A stretch of DNA of 64,000 bases from Thermohalobaculum sp963721105 (GTDB taxonomy: Bacteria > Pseudomonadota > Alphaproteobacteria > Rhodobacterales > Rhodobacteraceae), in assembly GCA_963721105.1 (NCBI GenBank), contig CAVRHY010000017.1:186001-250000 (forward strand). Reading direction: 5' to 3'. How positions within the stretch are numbered: the first letter of the stretch is position 1; each line of letters starts with the position of its first letter. The notes beneath the pieces are model-generated. The model ran no database searches and was not told the DNA's origin. It saw only the letters and a list, made by a program, of their open reading frames with translations. The position numbers and the translations under genes are program-made. This document shows positions 17,038-26,183 of the stretch, piece by piece.

Positions 17038-18744
17038 ATGACCAAGGCATCGGACCTGTTTATTCAGGCGCTCGAGGAAGAGGGCGTCGAGTACATCTTC
17101 GGCATTCCGGGCGAGGAGAACCTCGACTTCCTGGACAGTCTGTCGCGCTCGCAGAAGATCCGGCTGATCCTGACGCGGCACGAGCAGGCCGCCGGCTTCA
17201 TGGCCGCGACCTATGGCCGGTTCACCGGAAAGGCCGGCGTCTGCATGTCGACGCTGGGTCCGGGCGCCACGAACTTCACGACCGCCGCCGCCTATGCGCA
17301 GCTGGGCGGCATGCCGATGATGATGATCACCGGGCAGAAGCCGGTGAAGAAGTCGAAGCAGGGGCGCTTCCAGATCCTCGACGTCGTCGAGATGATGAAG
17401 CCGATCACCAAGTACGCCCACCAGATCGTCGCCTCGGACAACATCCCGAGCCGCGTGCGCGAGGCGTTCCGGCTGGCCGAGGAGGAGAAGCCCGGCGCCG
17501 TCCATCTCGAGCTGCCCGAGGATATCGCCGACGAGCAGACGAACGAGCGGCCCTTCAAGCGCTCGTCGACGCGCCGGCCGGTGCCCGAGGAGAAGGCGAT
17601 CCGCGCCGCCGTCGAGAAGATCCTGGCGGCAAAGTCGCCGATCATCGTCATCGGCGCCGGCGCCAATCGCAAGCTGACCGGCAGGATGCTGACGAAGCTG
17701 GTCGACAAGTTCGGCTTTCCCTTCGTCACCACGCAGCTCGGCAAGGGCGTGATCGACGAGCGCCACCCGCTGTTCATGGGCTGCGCGGCGCTGAGCGCTG
17801 GCGACTTCGTGCACCGGGCGGTCGAGGCGGCGGACCTGATCATCAATGTCGGCCACGACGTGATCGAGAAGCCGCCCTTCTTCATGCGCCACGATGCGCC
17901 CGTCGAGGACACCGGGCATTCCGAGGAGGACCCGGTCACCGTCCGCAAGGGCACCCAGGTCATCCACGTCTCGTTCCGCTCGGCCGAGGTCGATCCGGTC
18001 TATTTCCCGCAGCTCGAGGTGGTCGGCGACATCGCCAACGCCATCTGGCAGATCAAGAACGGCCTCAGCGAGCACAAGGAGGCGTCCTGGGACTTCTCGC
18101 GCATGATGGAGGTCAAGCGCCACCACGACGCCAACATCGCCGAGGGCGCGGAGGACGACCGGTTCCCGGTCTATCCGCAGCGGGCGGTGCGCGAAATCCG
18201 GAACGCGATGCCGGATGACGGGATCATCTGCCTCGACAACGGCGTCTACAAGATCTGGTTCGCGCGCAACTACAGCGCGCATGAGTCCAACACGGTGCTG
18301 CTGGACAACGCTCTGGCGACGATGGGGGCGGGGCTGCCCTCGGCGATGGCGGCCAAGCTGGTGCATCCGGGCCGCAAGGTCATGGCGATCTGCGGCGATG
18401 GCGGCTTCATGATGAACAGCCAGGAACTCGAGACCGCCGTGCGGCTGGGGCTGGACCTGGTCTGCCTGATCCTGAACGACAACTCCTACGGGATGATCCG
18501 CTGGAAGCAGGCGAACATGGGCTTCAAGGACTGGGGGCTGCAATACGGCAACCCGGACTTCGTGAAATACGCCGAAAGCTATGGCGCGCGCGGGCACCGG
18601 GTCGGCAGCGCAGCCGAGCTGGGGCCGCTGCTGGCGAAGACGCTGGGCACGCCGGGCGTGCACCTGATCGACTGCCCGGTCGATTATTCGGAAAACGACG
18701 AGATCCTGAACAAGCGCATCAAGAAGCAGAGCGCCGCAATCTGA
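17038..18744 (+). CDS. Acetolactate synthase large-subunit-like ThDP enzyme
   Basis: A 568-residue thiamine-diphosphate enzyme of the acetolactate synthase/POX family, which normally condenses pyruvate-derived hydroxyethyl groups with a 2-oxo acid. The N-terminal PYR domain has the catalytic Glu in RHEQAAGFMA (residue ~48), a central TPP_enzyme_M domain follows, and the C-terminal PP domain has the ThDP/Mg motif GDGGFMMNSQELETA near residue 452 with NDNSYGM. The ATG at 17038 is preceded by a G-rich stretch; upstream codons in frame lack a ribosome site. No small regulatory subunit (ilvN) follows; an aldehyde dehydrogenase does, 81 nt downstream. This suggests a dedicated catabolic or acetoin/carboligase role rather than branched-chain biosynthesis. 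Confidence 0.85.
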   Translation: MTKASDLFIQALEEEGVEYIFGIPGEENLDFLDSLSRSQKIRLILTRHEQAAGFMAATYGRFTGKAGVCMSTLGPGATNFTTAAAYAQLGGMPMMMITGQKPVKKSKQGRFQILDVVEMMKPITKYAHQIVASDNIPSRVREAFRLAEEEKPGAVHLELPEDIADEQTNERPFKRSSTRRPVPEEKAIRAAVEKILAAKSPIIVIGAGANRKLTGRMLTKLVDKFGFPFVTTQLGKGVIDERHPLFMGCAALSAGDFVHRAVEAADLIINVGHDVIEKPPFFMRHDAPVEDTGHSEEDPVTVRKGTQVIHVSFRSAEVDPVYFPQLEVVGDIANAIWQIKNGLSEHKEASWDFSRMMEVKRHHDANIAEGAEDDRFPVYPQRAVREIRNAMPDDGIICLDNGVYKIWFARNYSAHESNTVLLDNALATMGAGLPSAMAAKLVHPGRKVMAICGDGGFMMNSQELETAVRLGLDLVCLILNDNSYGMIRWKQANMGFKDWGLQYGNPDFVKYAESYGARGHRVGSAAELGPLLAKTLGTPGVHLIDCPVDYSENDEILNKRIKKQSAAI

Positions 18745-18825
18745 GAACTCGGGGCAGCGCGCCGCCTCCGGCCTGACCGGATGCGCCGGTGGGCTGCCCG
18801 TGCGGCCATGCTGGAGGGAAGCCCG

Positions 18826-20268
18826 ATGCCGACGCTGCAAGAGACCTATCCGTATTACCTCGCCAACGTGGCGGAGCAGCCCAACACCGACCTCGCGGTG
18901 ACGGACAAGTACACCGGCGAGGTCGCGACCCGCGTCGCGATGGCCGACGCGGGCGCCATCGACAAGGGCATCGCCGCAGCAGTCGAGGCGACGCGCCCGA
19001 TGGCGGAGATGGCCAGCTTCGAGCGCCAGGCGGTGCTGAACCACTGCGTCGCACGCTTTCGCGAGCGCTATGACGAGCTGGCCTATTCGCTCTGCGTCGA
19101 GGCCGGCAAGCCGATCCGCGACGCCGAGGGCGAGGTCACGCGGCTGATCGACACCTTCCGCATCGCCGCCGAGGAATCGGTGCGCATGGTGGGCGAGCTG
19201 CAGGCGCTGGACATCAGCCCCCGCGCCAAGGGCTATCGCGGCATGTGGAAGCGCGTGCCGATCGGGCCGTGCAGCTTCATCTCGCCGTTCAACTTCCCGC
19301 TGAACCTGGCGGCGCACAAGGTCGCGCCGGCCATCGCCGTCGGCTGCCCCTTCGTCATGAAGCCGGCCTCGAAGACGCCGCTCGGCGCGCTCATCATGGG
19401 CGAGGTGCTGGCCGAGACCGACCTGCCGAAGGGCGCGTTCTCGATCCTGCCGTGCTCGCGCGACGGGGCGGACCTGTTCACCACCGACGACCGGCTGAAG
19501 CTGCTCAGCTTCACCGGCTCGCCGGCGGTCGGCTGGGACCTGAAGGCGCGGGCCGGGCGCAAGAAGCTGGTGCTGGAACTCGGCGGCAACGCGGCGGTCG
19601 TCGTCGATGCCGACACCAATCTCGACGACGCGGTCGAGCGCATCATCTTCGGCGCGTTCTACCAGTCAGGCCAAAGCTGCATCGGCGTGCAGCGCATCCT
19701 GATCCACCGCGACATCTACGACACCATGCGCGACAAGCTGGTGGCGAAGACGAAGACGCTGAAATCCGGCAGCCCGCACGACCGCGAGACCTTCATCGGG
19801 CCGATGATCTCGGATGGCGAGGCGAAGCGGCTGGACGGCTGGATCCAGGAGGCGGTCGCCGCCGGTGCGACGCTGCTCTGCGGCGGCAAGCGCGACGGCC
19901 AGATGCTGGAGGCGACGCTACTGGAAGGCGTGCCGGGCACCGCCAAGGCGCGAAACGAGGAGGCCTTCGGGCCGCTGGCGATCCTGGAGACGTTCTCGGA
20001 CTGGGACGAGGCGCTGGAGATGGTCAACGACTCGAAGTTCGGCTTGCAGGCCGGCATCTTCACGCGCGATTTCTACAAGGTGCAGCGGGCCTGGGACCGG
20101 CTGGAGGTCGGCGGCGTCATCGTCGGCGACGTGCCGAGCTATCGCGTCGACAACATGCCCTATGGCGGCGTCAAGGACTCCGGGCTGGGCCGCGAGGGCG
20201 TCCGCTTTGCCATGGAGGACATGACGGAGATCCGGAACCTGGTGATCCGCACGCCTCCGGGGGCCTGA
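18826..20268 (+). CDS. NAD(P)-dependent aldehyde dehydrogenase
   Basis: A 480-residue ALDH-superfamily enzyme oxidising an aldehyde to its acid. Visible motifs are the cofactor-binding SPFNFPLNLAAHKVAPAI, the general base Glu in LELGGNAAVVV (~residue 251), the nucleophile Cys in SGQSCIGVQR (~285) and EEAFGPLA. The ATG at 18826 follows GGAGGGAAG at ideal spacing. It is closest in style to lactaldehyde/succinate-semialdehyde-type ALDHs. Pairing with the upstream carboligase-like gene suggests that it consumes or supplies an aldehyde in the same pathway; the substrate is unknown. Confidence 0.88.
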   Translation: MPTLQETYPYYLANVAEQPNTDLAVTDKYTGEVATRVAMADAGAIDKGIAAAVEATRPMAEMASFERQAVLNHCVARFRERYDELAYSLCVEAGKPIRDAEGEVTRLIDTFRIAAEESVRMVGELQALDISPRAKGYRGMWKRVPIGPCSFISPFNFPLNLAAHKVAPAIAVGCPFVMKPASKTPLGALIMGEVLAETDLPKGAFSILPCSRDGADLFTTDDRLKLLSFTGSPAVGWDLKARAGRKKLVLELGGNAAVVVDADTNLDDAVERIIFGAFYQSGQSCIGVQRILIHRDIYDTMRDKLVAKTKTLKSGSPHDRETFIGPMISDGEAKRLDGWIQEAVAAGATLLCGGKRDGQMLEATLLEGVPGTAKARNEEAFGPLAILETFSDWDEALEMVNDSKFGLQAGIFTRDFYKVQRAWDRLEVGGVIVGDVPSYRVDNMPYGGVKDSGLGREGVRFAMEDMTEIRNLVIRTPPGA

Positions 20269-20314
20269 GCGACCGTTAACGGGCGCGGAGGTGCCGCCTG
20301 GTCTTCCGCGCGCA

Positions 20315-20389
20315 TTCGGTAATCAAGTTCGGTAATGTGTTCGGCAATCAGTTCGGAAACGATCCTTCGCTAATTTATCGGTAATTGGA
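20315..20389 (+). repeat. Intergenic GTTCGGCAAY-type repeat, copy A
   Basis: About 75 bp made of 10-12-nt units (TTCGGTAATC, GTTCGGTAAT, GTTCGGCAATC, GTTCGGAAACG) followed by a shared tail with CGCTAATTT and GGTAATTGGA. It aligns with copy B (50018-50091) with one gap and about 80% identity over the last 51 positions by eye. It lies 46 nt after the ALDH stop, between converging genes. Confidence 0.75.
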
Positions 20390-20620
20390 TCTGCGTCGGG
20401 CCGGAGCCGCTTTCTCGCTCGCTGGACGCAGGGAATTTCCTGCGCACCTGCCGCCTCCGCCGCCGGATCGAAACCGGCGGGAGGGCACCCCATCCGGCGG
20501 CGACGGGCGGCCCTGTCGCCGTTGCGGACCGCGGAACCCGCGCGTCGCGAGGCATCCGGGCCTGCTCCCACGGAAGGCGGCGGGGGCGGAGCGGCGCTGC
20601 CGGGCGGTCCAGCCCGGGGA

Positions 20621-22168
20621 TCAGCGCCAGAAGAACGGCGTCAGCAGCACCAGCACGCTCATGAACTCGAGCCGGCCGAGCAGCATGCCGAGCGACAGCA
20701 GCCATTTCGCGGCCGCGGGCAGCGAGGCGAAGTTGCCGGCCGGGCCGATCACCGACCCCAGCCCCGGGCCGACATTCGTCACCGTCGCCAGCGGCGCCGT
20801 CAGCGCCGTGATGAAGTCGAGCCCCATCAGCGACAGCAGGATCGAGATGACGCCCAGCGTGACGAGGTAGAGGAAGAAGAAGGCCATGATCGACGAGACG
20901 ACGTCGGGCTCGACCGCACGGCCCTGGTAGCGCAGCGTGAAGACGCCGTTCGGGCTGCGGATGCGGCGCATCTGCAGCCTGAGCGTGCTGAACAGCACCT
21001 GGAAGCGGAACACCTTTGCAGCGCCCGCGGTCGACCCCGAGCAACCGCCGATCATCGCGGCCAGGAAGAGCGCCACCAGCGCCGGGTCGACCCACAGCGA
21101 ATAGTCGGTCGTGGCAAAGCCCGTCGTCGTCATCACCGAGACGATGGTGAAGGTCGCCGAGCGGATCGCGGGCTCGATCCCCGCGCCGTCGCCAAAAATC
21201 TCGGCCAGCGCGACGATGCCCGAGAGCACGGCAAAGATGCCGAGATAGGTGCGGATCTGCGTGTCGCGCCAGAGGCCGCGCGGCCGGCCGCGGGTCAACT
21301 CGACGAAGCGGATGAAGGGCATGCCGGCCAGCGCCATGAAGACGATGGCGACGTACTGGGCGCCCGGGCCGAAGATGCCGAACGAGGCATCGTAGTTCGA
21401 GAACCCGCCCGTCGCCATCGTCGTCATCGCGTGGCTGATGGCGTCGAAGGCCTTCATGCCGGTCGCCGCGTAGGACAGCGCGCAGAGCGCGGTGAGGCCG
21501 AGATAGAGGAACAGCAGGTCGGCGGCGATCTGCGTCGCCCGCGGGATGACCTCGCCCGAGATGTCCATGCTGACGGTGTGGAAGAATTGCATGCCGCCGA
21601 TCCGCATGGTCGGCAGGAAGATGATCGCCACGATGACGATGCCCAGCCCGCCGAACCACTGCAGCATGGCGCGCCACAGCAGGATGCCGCGCGGCAGGGC
21701 GTCGAGGCCGCTGAAGACGGTCGAGCCGGTCGTCGTCAGCCCTGACATCGATTCGAAGAAGGCGTCGGTATAGCCGGCGTGCGGCGCGCCGAAGACGAAG
21801 GGCAGGGCGCCGAAGGCCGGCAGCACGGTCCAGACGCCGACCGTCAGCAGGAAGGCCTGCGGCCGGGTCAGCCCGGCCATGCCGCTGCGCCAGGTCAGCA
21901 GCGCCAGCGCCGACCCGGCGACGCCCGTCAGCAGCGCCGCGAGCAGAACCTCCGGCGCGTCGGCGTTGCCGTCGAACAGGTCGAGACCGAAGGGCACCAG
22001 CATGAAGGCGCTCAGCACCAGGACGTGCAGGCCGACGATCTGGATGACCGGCCGGAAGTCGAGCGACGAGCCCGCGCCGACGGCATCCGCCGGCGCGGGC
22101 TGCGGCGCGCGCCGGCGCCCCGCCGGCGAGGGGGCGACCGGCGGCTGCGGGATCGAGGCGTCGCTCAT
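20621..22168 (-). CDS. trkH: Trk-type potassium uptake protein TrkH (copy 1)
   Basis: A 515-residue membrane protein of the TrkH/KtrB family mediating K+ uptake. Four selectivity-filter loops are visible: MSGLTTTGSTVF, HAMTTMATGGFSNYD, VSVMTTTGFATTDY and ATVTNVGPGLGS. A Pro/Ala-rich cytoplasmic N-terminus of ~35 residues precedes the first span. It starts 4 nt after the stop of the second trkH gene upstream (22173), so the pair is one transcript. The regulatory NAD-binding subunit TrkA is not in the window. Confidence 0.92.
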   Translation of the reverse strand: MSDASIPQPPVAPSPAGRRRAPQPAPADAVGAGSSLDFRPVIQIVGLHVLVLSAFMLVPFGLDLFDGNADAPEVLLAALLTGVAGSALALLTWRSGMAGLTRPQAFLLTVGVWTVLPAFGALPFVFGAPHAGYTDAFFESMSGLTTTGSTVFSGLDALPRGILLWRAMLQWFGGLGIVIVAIIFLPTMRIGGMQFFHTVSMDISGEVIPRATQIAADLLFLYLGLTALCALSYAATGMKAFDAISHAMTTMATGGFSNYDASFGIFGPGAQYVAIVFMALAGMPFIRFVELTRGRPRGLWRDTQIRTYLGIFAVLSGIVALAEIFGDGAGIEPAIRSATFTIVSVMTTTGFATTDYSLWVDPALVALFLAAMIGGCSGSTAGAAKVFRFQVLFSTLRLQMRRIRSPNGVFTLRYQGRAVEPDVVSSIMAFFFLYLVTLGVISILLSLMGLDFITALTAPLATVTNVGPGLGSVIGPAGNFASLPAAAKWLLSLGMLLGRLEFMSVLVLLTPFFWR

Positions 22169-22172
22169 CGCC

Positions 22173-23708
22173 TCACCGGCGCCAGAAGACGGGCATCAGC
22201 AGCACCAGCACGCTGAGGAACTCGAGCCGGCCGAGCAGCATGCCGAACGAGAGCAGCCATTTCGCCGAGTCCGGCAGCGGCGTGAAGTTGCCGACCGGGC
22301 CAATGACCGGGCCGAGGCCGGGGCCGAGATTGCAGAGCGCCGCGATCGAGCCGGAGAGCGCGGTGACGAAGTCGAGCCCCATCAGCGACAGCAGGATCGC
22401 CCAGATGCCGATCGAGCTGAGGAAGACGAAGAAGAACGCCATGACCGACGAGACGACGTCCGGCTCGACCGGCCGGCCCTGGTAGCGCAGCGTGTAGACG
22501 ACGTGCGGCGAGCGGATGCGGTTCAGCTGGCCCTTCAGCGCCTCGAGCAGGATCTGGTAGCGGAACACCTTGGCCGAGCACGCCGTCGAGGCGGTGCAGC
22601 CGCCGATCATCGGGATGATCAGGAGGAGGACGACCGGAAACCCGCCCCAGAGCCAATAGTCGTCCGACGCGAAGCCGGTGCCTGTGATAACCGAGGTCGC
22701 GTTGAACAGCGCTTCGCGGACGGCATCGAGCGGCGGGTGGCGGTCCTGCATCACCAGCCAGACAGAGATCGCGCCGCTGACCGAGAACAGTATGAGCAGA
22801 AAGGCGCGGACCTGCGTGTCGCGGATCAGCCCGCCGGGCCGGCCACGGCTGAGTTGGATGTAGCGCGGGAAGGGCAGGGCGGCGAGGATCATGAAGACGA
22901 TGCCGACATAGTGGGCGGCCGGCGTAAACAGCTCGAAGCCGCTGTCGCGCGTGCCGAAGCCGCCGGTCGCCACCGTCGTCATGGCATGGCAGAGCGCATC
23001 GAAGACTGTCATGCCAGCCGCAGCGTAGCCCATCAGGCATGCGAGGGTCAGGCCGAGATAGACCCAGCCGAGCTGCTGGGCCAGTTCGGTGGCGCGTGGC
23101 AGCGTGTCGCCCGAGATGTCGAATGCCTCGGACTGGAAGAACTGCATGCCACCGACGCGCAGCGCCGGCAGGAAGACGATGGCGACGATGACGATGCCGA
23201 CGCCGCCGTACCATTGCAGCATCGAGCGCCAGAGCAGCATGCCGCGCGGTGCCGAGTCGAGCTTGGAGAAGACCGTCGCGCCGGTGGTCGTCAGGCCCGA
23301 CATCGCCTCGAAGAAGGCATCGGTGACGGGGACGTGCGGCGCGCCGAACATGAAGGGCAGCGCGCCGAACAGCGGCAGCACGACCCAGATCAGCACGGTC
23401 AGCAGGAACGCCTGGTGACGCGTCAGCCCGGTCGCGCCCTGTCGCTGGGTGGCCTGCGCCAGCGCCGCCCCGCTGGCGACGGTGAGGATGGCGGCCAGCA
23501 GCATGCCCTGCCAGTTTCCGCTGCCGTCGACCCAGTCGAGCAGCGAAGGCACCAGCATGCTGACGCCGAGGATCAGGCTGAGCCAGCCGATGATGTTTGC
23601 CACCGGGGCGAATTCGCGGCCCCTCCGTGCGTCGCCGGGCCGGCTGCGGCCCGGCGACGGCTGGTCAAGCCCGGTGATCGCCTCGACCGCCCTTACCCTG
23701 CTGGCCAT
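22173..23708 (-). CDS. trkH: Trk-type potassium uptake protein TrkH (copy 2)
   Basis: A 511-residue TrkH paralogue of the downstream copy with the same topology. Its filter loops are MSGLTTTGATVF, HAMTTVATGGFGTRD, TSVITGTGFASDDY and IAALCNLGPGLGP; the third and fourth differ from copy 1 (TTTGF to TGTGF, TNVGPG to CNLGPG), suggesting different ion affinity or partnering. It starts 10 nt after the uvrD-type gene's stop. Tandem non-identical trkH genes indicate an old duplication. Confidence 0.92.
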   Translation of the reverse strand: MASRVRAVEAITGLDQPSPGRSRPGDARRGREFAPVANIIGWLSLILGVSMLVPSLLDWVDGSGNWQGMLLAAILTVASGAALAQATQRQGATGLTRHQAFLLTVLIWVVLPLFGALPFMFGAPHVPVTDAFFEAMSGLTTTGATVFSKLDSAPRGMLLWRSMLQWYGGVGIVIVAIVFLPALRVGGMQFFQSEAFDISGDTLPRATELAQQLGWVYLGLTLACLMGYAAAGMTVFDALCHAMTTVATGGFGTRDSGFELFTPAAHYVGIVFMILAALPFPRYIQLSRGRPGGLIRDTQVRAFLLILFSVSGAISVWLVMQDRHPPLDAVREALFNATSVITGTGFASDDYWLWGGFPVVLLLIIPMIGGCTASTACSAKVFRYQILLEALKGQLNRIRSPHVVYTLRYQGRPVEPDVVSSVMAFFFVFLSSIGIWAILLSLMGLDFVTALSGSIAALCNLGPGLGPVIGPVGNFTPLPDSAKWLLSFGMLLGRLEFLSVLVLLMPVFWRR

Positions 23709-23718
23709 ACGTCGGCGC

Positions 23719-26103
23719 CTAGAAAGGCACGTCTTCGGCGGTGGAGCTGGCGGCGGCCGAGCCGGGGGCCTCGGTGACGTAGGAGGCGACGACGCGCTTT
23801 TCTCCGGCCTTCTCGAAGTCGATGGTCAGCTTGTCGCCCTCGATGCCGGTGATGCGGCCATAGCCGAACTTCTGGTGGAAGACGCGGTCGCCGGTCTCGA
23901 AACGGCTGACCGCCTCGGCGTCGATGACGAGGTTGCGCGCCTCGCGTGGCTGGCCGACGCCCTTCTGGCCGCGGCGCTCGTTCATGCGGCGCCAGCCGGG
24001 CGAGTTGTAGGTCGAGGTCGCGACGGCGCGTTCCTCGAGCACGCTGCCGCGCGGTGTGGCGGCGGCGGCCCCGTAGTTGCCGCCGTAGAGGCCGGGCGGG
24101 GTCAGCACCTCGACATGCGCGGGCGGCAGCTCGTCGATGAAGCGGCTGGGCATGCCGGACTGCCAGCGGCCGTACATGTGCCGGTTGGCGGCAAAGCTGA
24201 CCGTGACGTGGCGCCGGGCGCGGGTGACGCCGACATAGGCCAGCCGGCGCTCCTCCTCGACGCCCTTCTGGCCGTTCTCGTCCATGCTGCGCTGGCTGGG
24301 GAACAGGCCGTCCTCCCAGCCGGGGAGGAAGACGACGGGGAATTCCAGCCCCTTGGCGGCGTGCAGCGTCATGATCGAGACCTTCTCGCCGCCATCCTCG
24401 GCGCTGTTGTCCATGACCAGCGCGACGTGCTCGAGGAAGCCCTGCAGGTTCTCGAACTCCTCCAGCGCCTTGACCAGCTCCTTGAGGTTTTCCAGCCGGC
24501 CGGGCGCCTCGGGGTTCTTGTCGGCCTGCCACATGGCGGTGTAGCCGCTCTCGTCGAGGATCTGCTCGGCGATGGCGACGTGGTCGGCGCCGTCGGCCTT
24601 GAGCATCGCGCCCCAGCGGTCGAAGCCGTCGATCAGCTCGCCCAGCGCCTTGCCGGCGCGGCCCGCGAGCGCGTTCTCTTCCACCGCCACCCGGCAGGCG
24701 TCGAGCAGGCCGATGCCGTTCCGCCGGGCGATCGTGTTGAGCGTCTGCAGCGCCTTGTCGCCGATGCCGCGCTTTGGCGTGTTGATGATGCGCTCGAGCG
24801 CGAGGCCGTCATCGGGGCTGACGGCGACGCGGAAATAGGCCATCGCGTCGCGGATCTCCATGCGCTCGTAGAAGCGCGGGCCGCCGATGACGCGGTAGGG
24901 CAGGCCGATGGTCAGGAAACGGTCCTCGAAGGCGCGCATCTGGAAGCTGGCGCGCACCAGGATCGCCTGGCCGTCGAGGCCGACCGGATCGTTGCCGCGC
25001 GTGCCCTGCTGGTAGGCCTCGACCTCGTCGGCGATCCAGCGCGCCTCCTCCTCGCCGTCCCAGTGGCCGATCAGGCGCAGCTTTTCGCCGCCATCCGCCT
25101 CGGTCCACAGCGTCTTGCCGAGGCGGTCCTGGTTGGCCGCGATGACGCCCGAGGCGGCGGCCAGGATGTGCGGCGTCGAGCGGTAGTTCTGCTCGAGCCG
25201 GATGACCTGGGCGCCCTCGAAATCCTTCTCGAATTTCAGGATGTTGCCGACCTCGGCGCCGCGCCAGCCATAGATCGACTGGTCGTCGTCGCCGACGCAG
25301 CAGATGTTGCGGTGGCCGGCGGCCAGCAGGCGCAGGAACAGGTACTGCGCGACGTTGGTGTCCTGGTACTCGTCGACGAGGATGTAGCGGAAGCGGTTCT
25401 GGTAGTCGGCCAGCACGTCCGGATGACGCTGCAGGATCGTGACGACGTGCAGCAGCAGGTCGCCAAAATCGACGGCGTTCAGGGTTTTCAGCCGGTCCTG
25501 GTAGGCCTGGTAAAGCTCGGCGCCGCGGCCGTTGGCGAAGCCGCACTCGTCGGCCGGCACGCGCTTGGGGCCGAGGGCCTTGTTCTTCCAGCGGTCGATC
25601 ATCGAGGCGAACAGGCGCGCCGGCCAGCGTTTCGAGTCGATGTTCTCGGCTTCGAGGATCTGCTTGATCAGGCGGATCTGGTCGTCGGTGTCGAGGATCG
25701 TGAAGCTGGACTTGAGGTCGACCAGCTCGGCGTGCCGGCGCAGCATCTTCACGCAGATCGCGTGGAAGGTGCCGAGCCAGGGCATCCCCTCGACCGCGCC
25801 GCCGATCAGGGTGCCGACGCGGTGGCGCATCTCGCGCGCCGCCTTGTTGGTGAAGGTCACGGCCAGGATCTGGCTGGGCCAGGCGCGGCGCGTGTGGATC
25901 AGGTGCGCGAGCCGCGTCGTCAGCGCCCGCGTCTTGCCGGTGCCGGCACCGGCCAGGACCAGCACGGGGCCGTCCAGCGCCTCGACCGCTTGTAGCTGGG
26001 GCTCGTTCAGCCCCTCCATGTAGGGGGGTGCCGCCGCGGCCCTCTGCGACAGCGGCACGTCATACGCCTCGAAGGCGCTCTCGTCGAAAACCTGCCCGCT
26101 CAT
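23719..26103 (-). CDS. uvrD: ATP-dependent DNA helicase UvrD/PcrA
   Basis: A 794-residue superfamily-1 3'-5' helicase acting in nucleotide excision and mismatch repair. Motifs in order: Q-motif region NEPQLQAVEALDGPVLVLAG, Walker A AGAGTGKTRAL (~residue 50), VTFTNKAAREM (Ia), VDEYQDTN (II, ~240), GDDDQSIYGWRGA (III), QNYRST (IV), TLHAAKGLEFPVVFLPG (V) and YVGVTRAR (VI). The C-terminus carries a Tudor-like segment, GDRVFHQKFGYGRITGIEG, as in UvrD/PcrA. The start ATG at 26103 (MSGQVFDESAF) is chosen because upstream in-frame sequence antisense to the next gene is not coding-like. Confidence 0.93.
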   Translation of the reverse strand: MSGQVFDESAFEAYDVPLSQRAAAAPPYMEGLNEPQLQAVEALDGPVLVLAGAGTGKTRALTTRLAHLIHTRRAWPSQILAVTFTNKAAREMRHRVGTLIGGAVEGMPWLGTFHAICVKMLRRHAELVDLKSSFTILDTDDQIRLIKQILEAENIDSKRWPARLFASMIDRWKNKALGPKRVPADECGFANGRGAELYQAYQDRLKTLNAVDFGDLLLHVVTILQRHPDVLADYQNRFRYILVDEYQDTNVAQYLFLRLLAAGHRNICCVGDDDQSIYGWRGAEVGNILKFEKDFEGAQVIRLEQNYRSTPHILAAASGVIAANQDRLGKTLWTEADGGEKLRLIGHWDGEEEARWIADEVEAYQQGTRGNDPVGLDGQAILVRASFQMRAFEDRFLTIGLPYRVIGGPRFYERMEIRDAMAYFRVAVSPDDGLALERIINTPKRGIGDKALQTLNTIARRNGIGLLDACRVAVEENALAGRAGKALGELIDGFDRWGAMLKADGADHVAIAEQILDESGYTAMWQADKNPEAPGRLENLKELVKALEEFENLQGFLEHVALVMDNSAEDGGEKVSIMTLHAAKGLEFPVVFLPGWEDGLFPSQRSMDENGQKGVEEERRLAYVGVTRARRHVTVSFAANRHMYGRWQSGMPSRFIDELPPAHVEVLTPPGLYGGNYGAAAATPRGSVLEERAVATSTYNSPGWRRMNERRGQKGVGQPREARNLVIDAEAVSRFETGDRVFHQKFGYGRITGIEGDKLTIDFEKAGEKRVVASYVTEAPGSAAASSTAEDVPF

Positions 26104-26183
26104 TGGCAGAAGGTAGCGCGGGAGGGCGCGGAATGCAAAAGCATGTTCCGCAAATGTTCGATCTTTTCGCGCGTGACCGCTCG

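Noticed and set aside
16993..19317. Very long minus-strand open frame (774 codons) opposite the acetolactate-synthase-like and ALDH genes
   Set aside because: It is the antisense shadow of two well-recognised genes in GC-rich DNA; the translation is Arg/Ala/Leu-rich with no domain.
23449..25995. Long plus-strand frame (848 codons) opposite trkH/uvrD
   Set aside because: Antisense to clear helicase motifs; composition is Val/Ala/Gly/Asp-rich low-complexity, as expected for the complement of a GC-rich gene.
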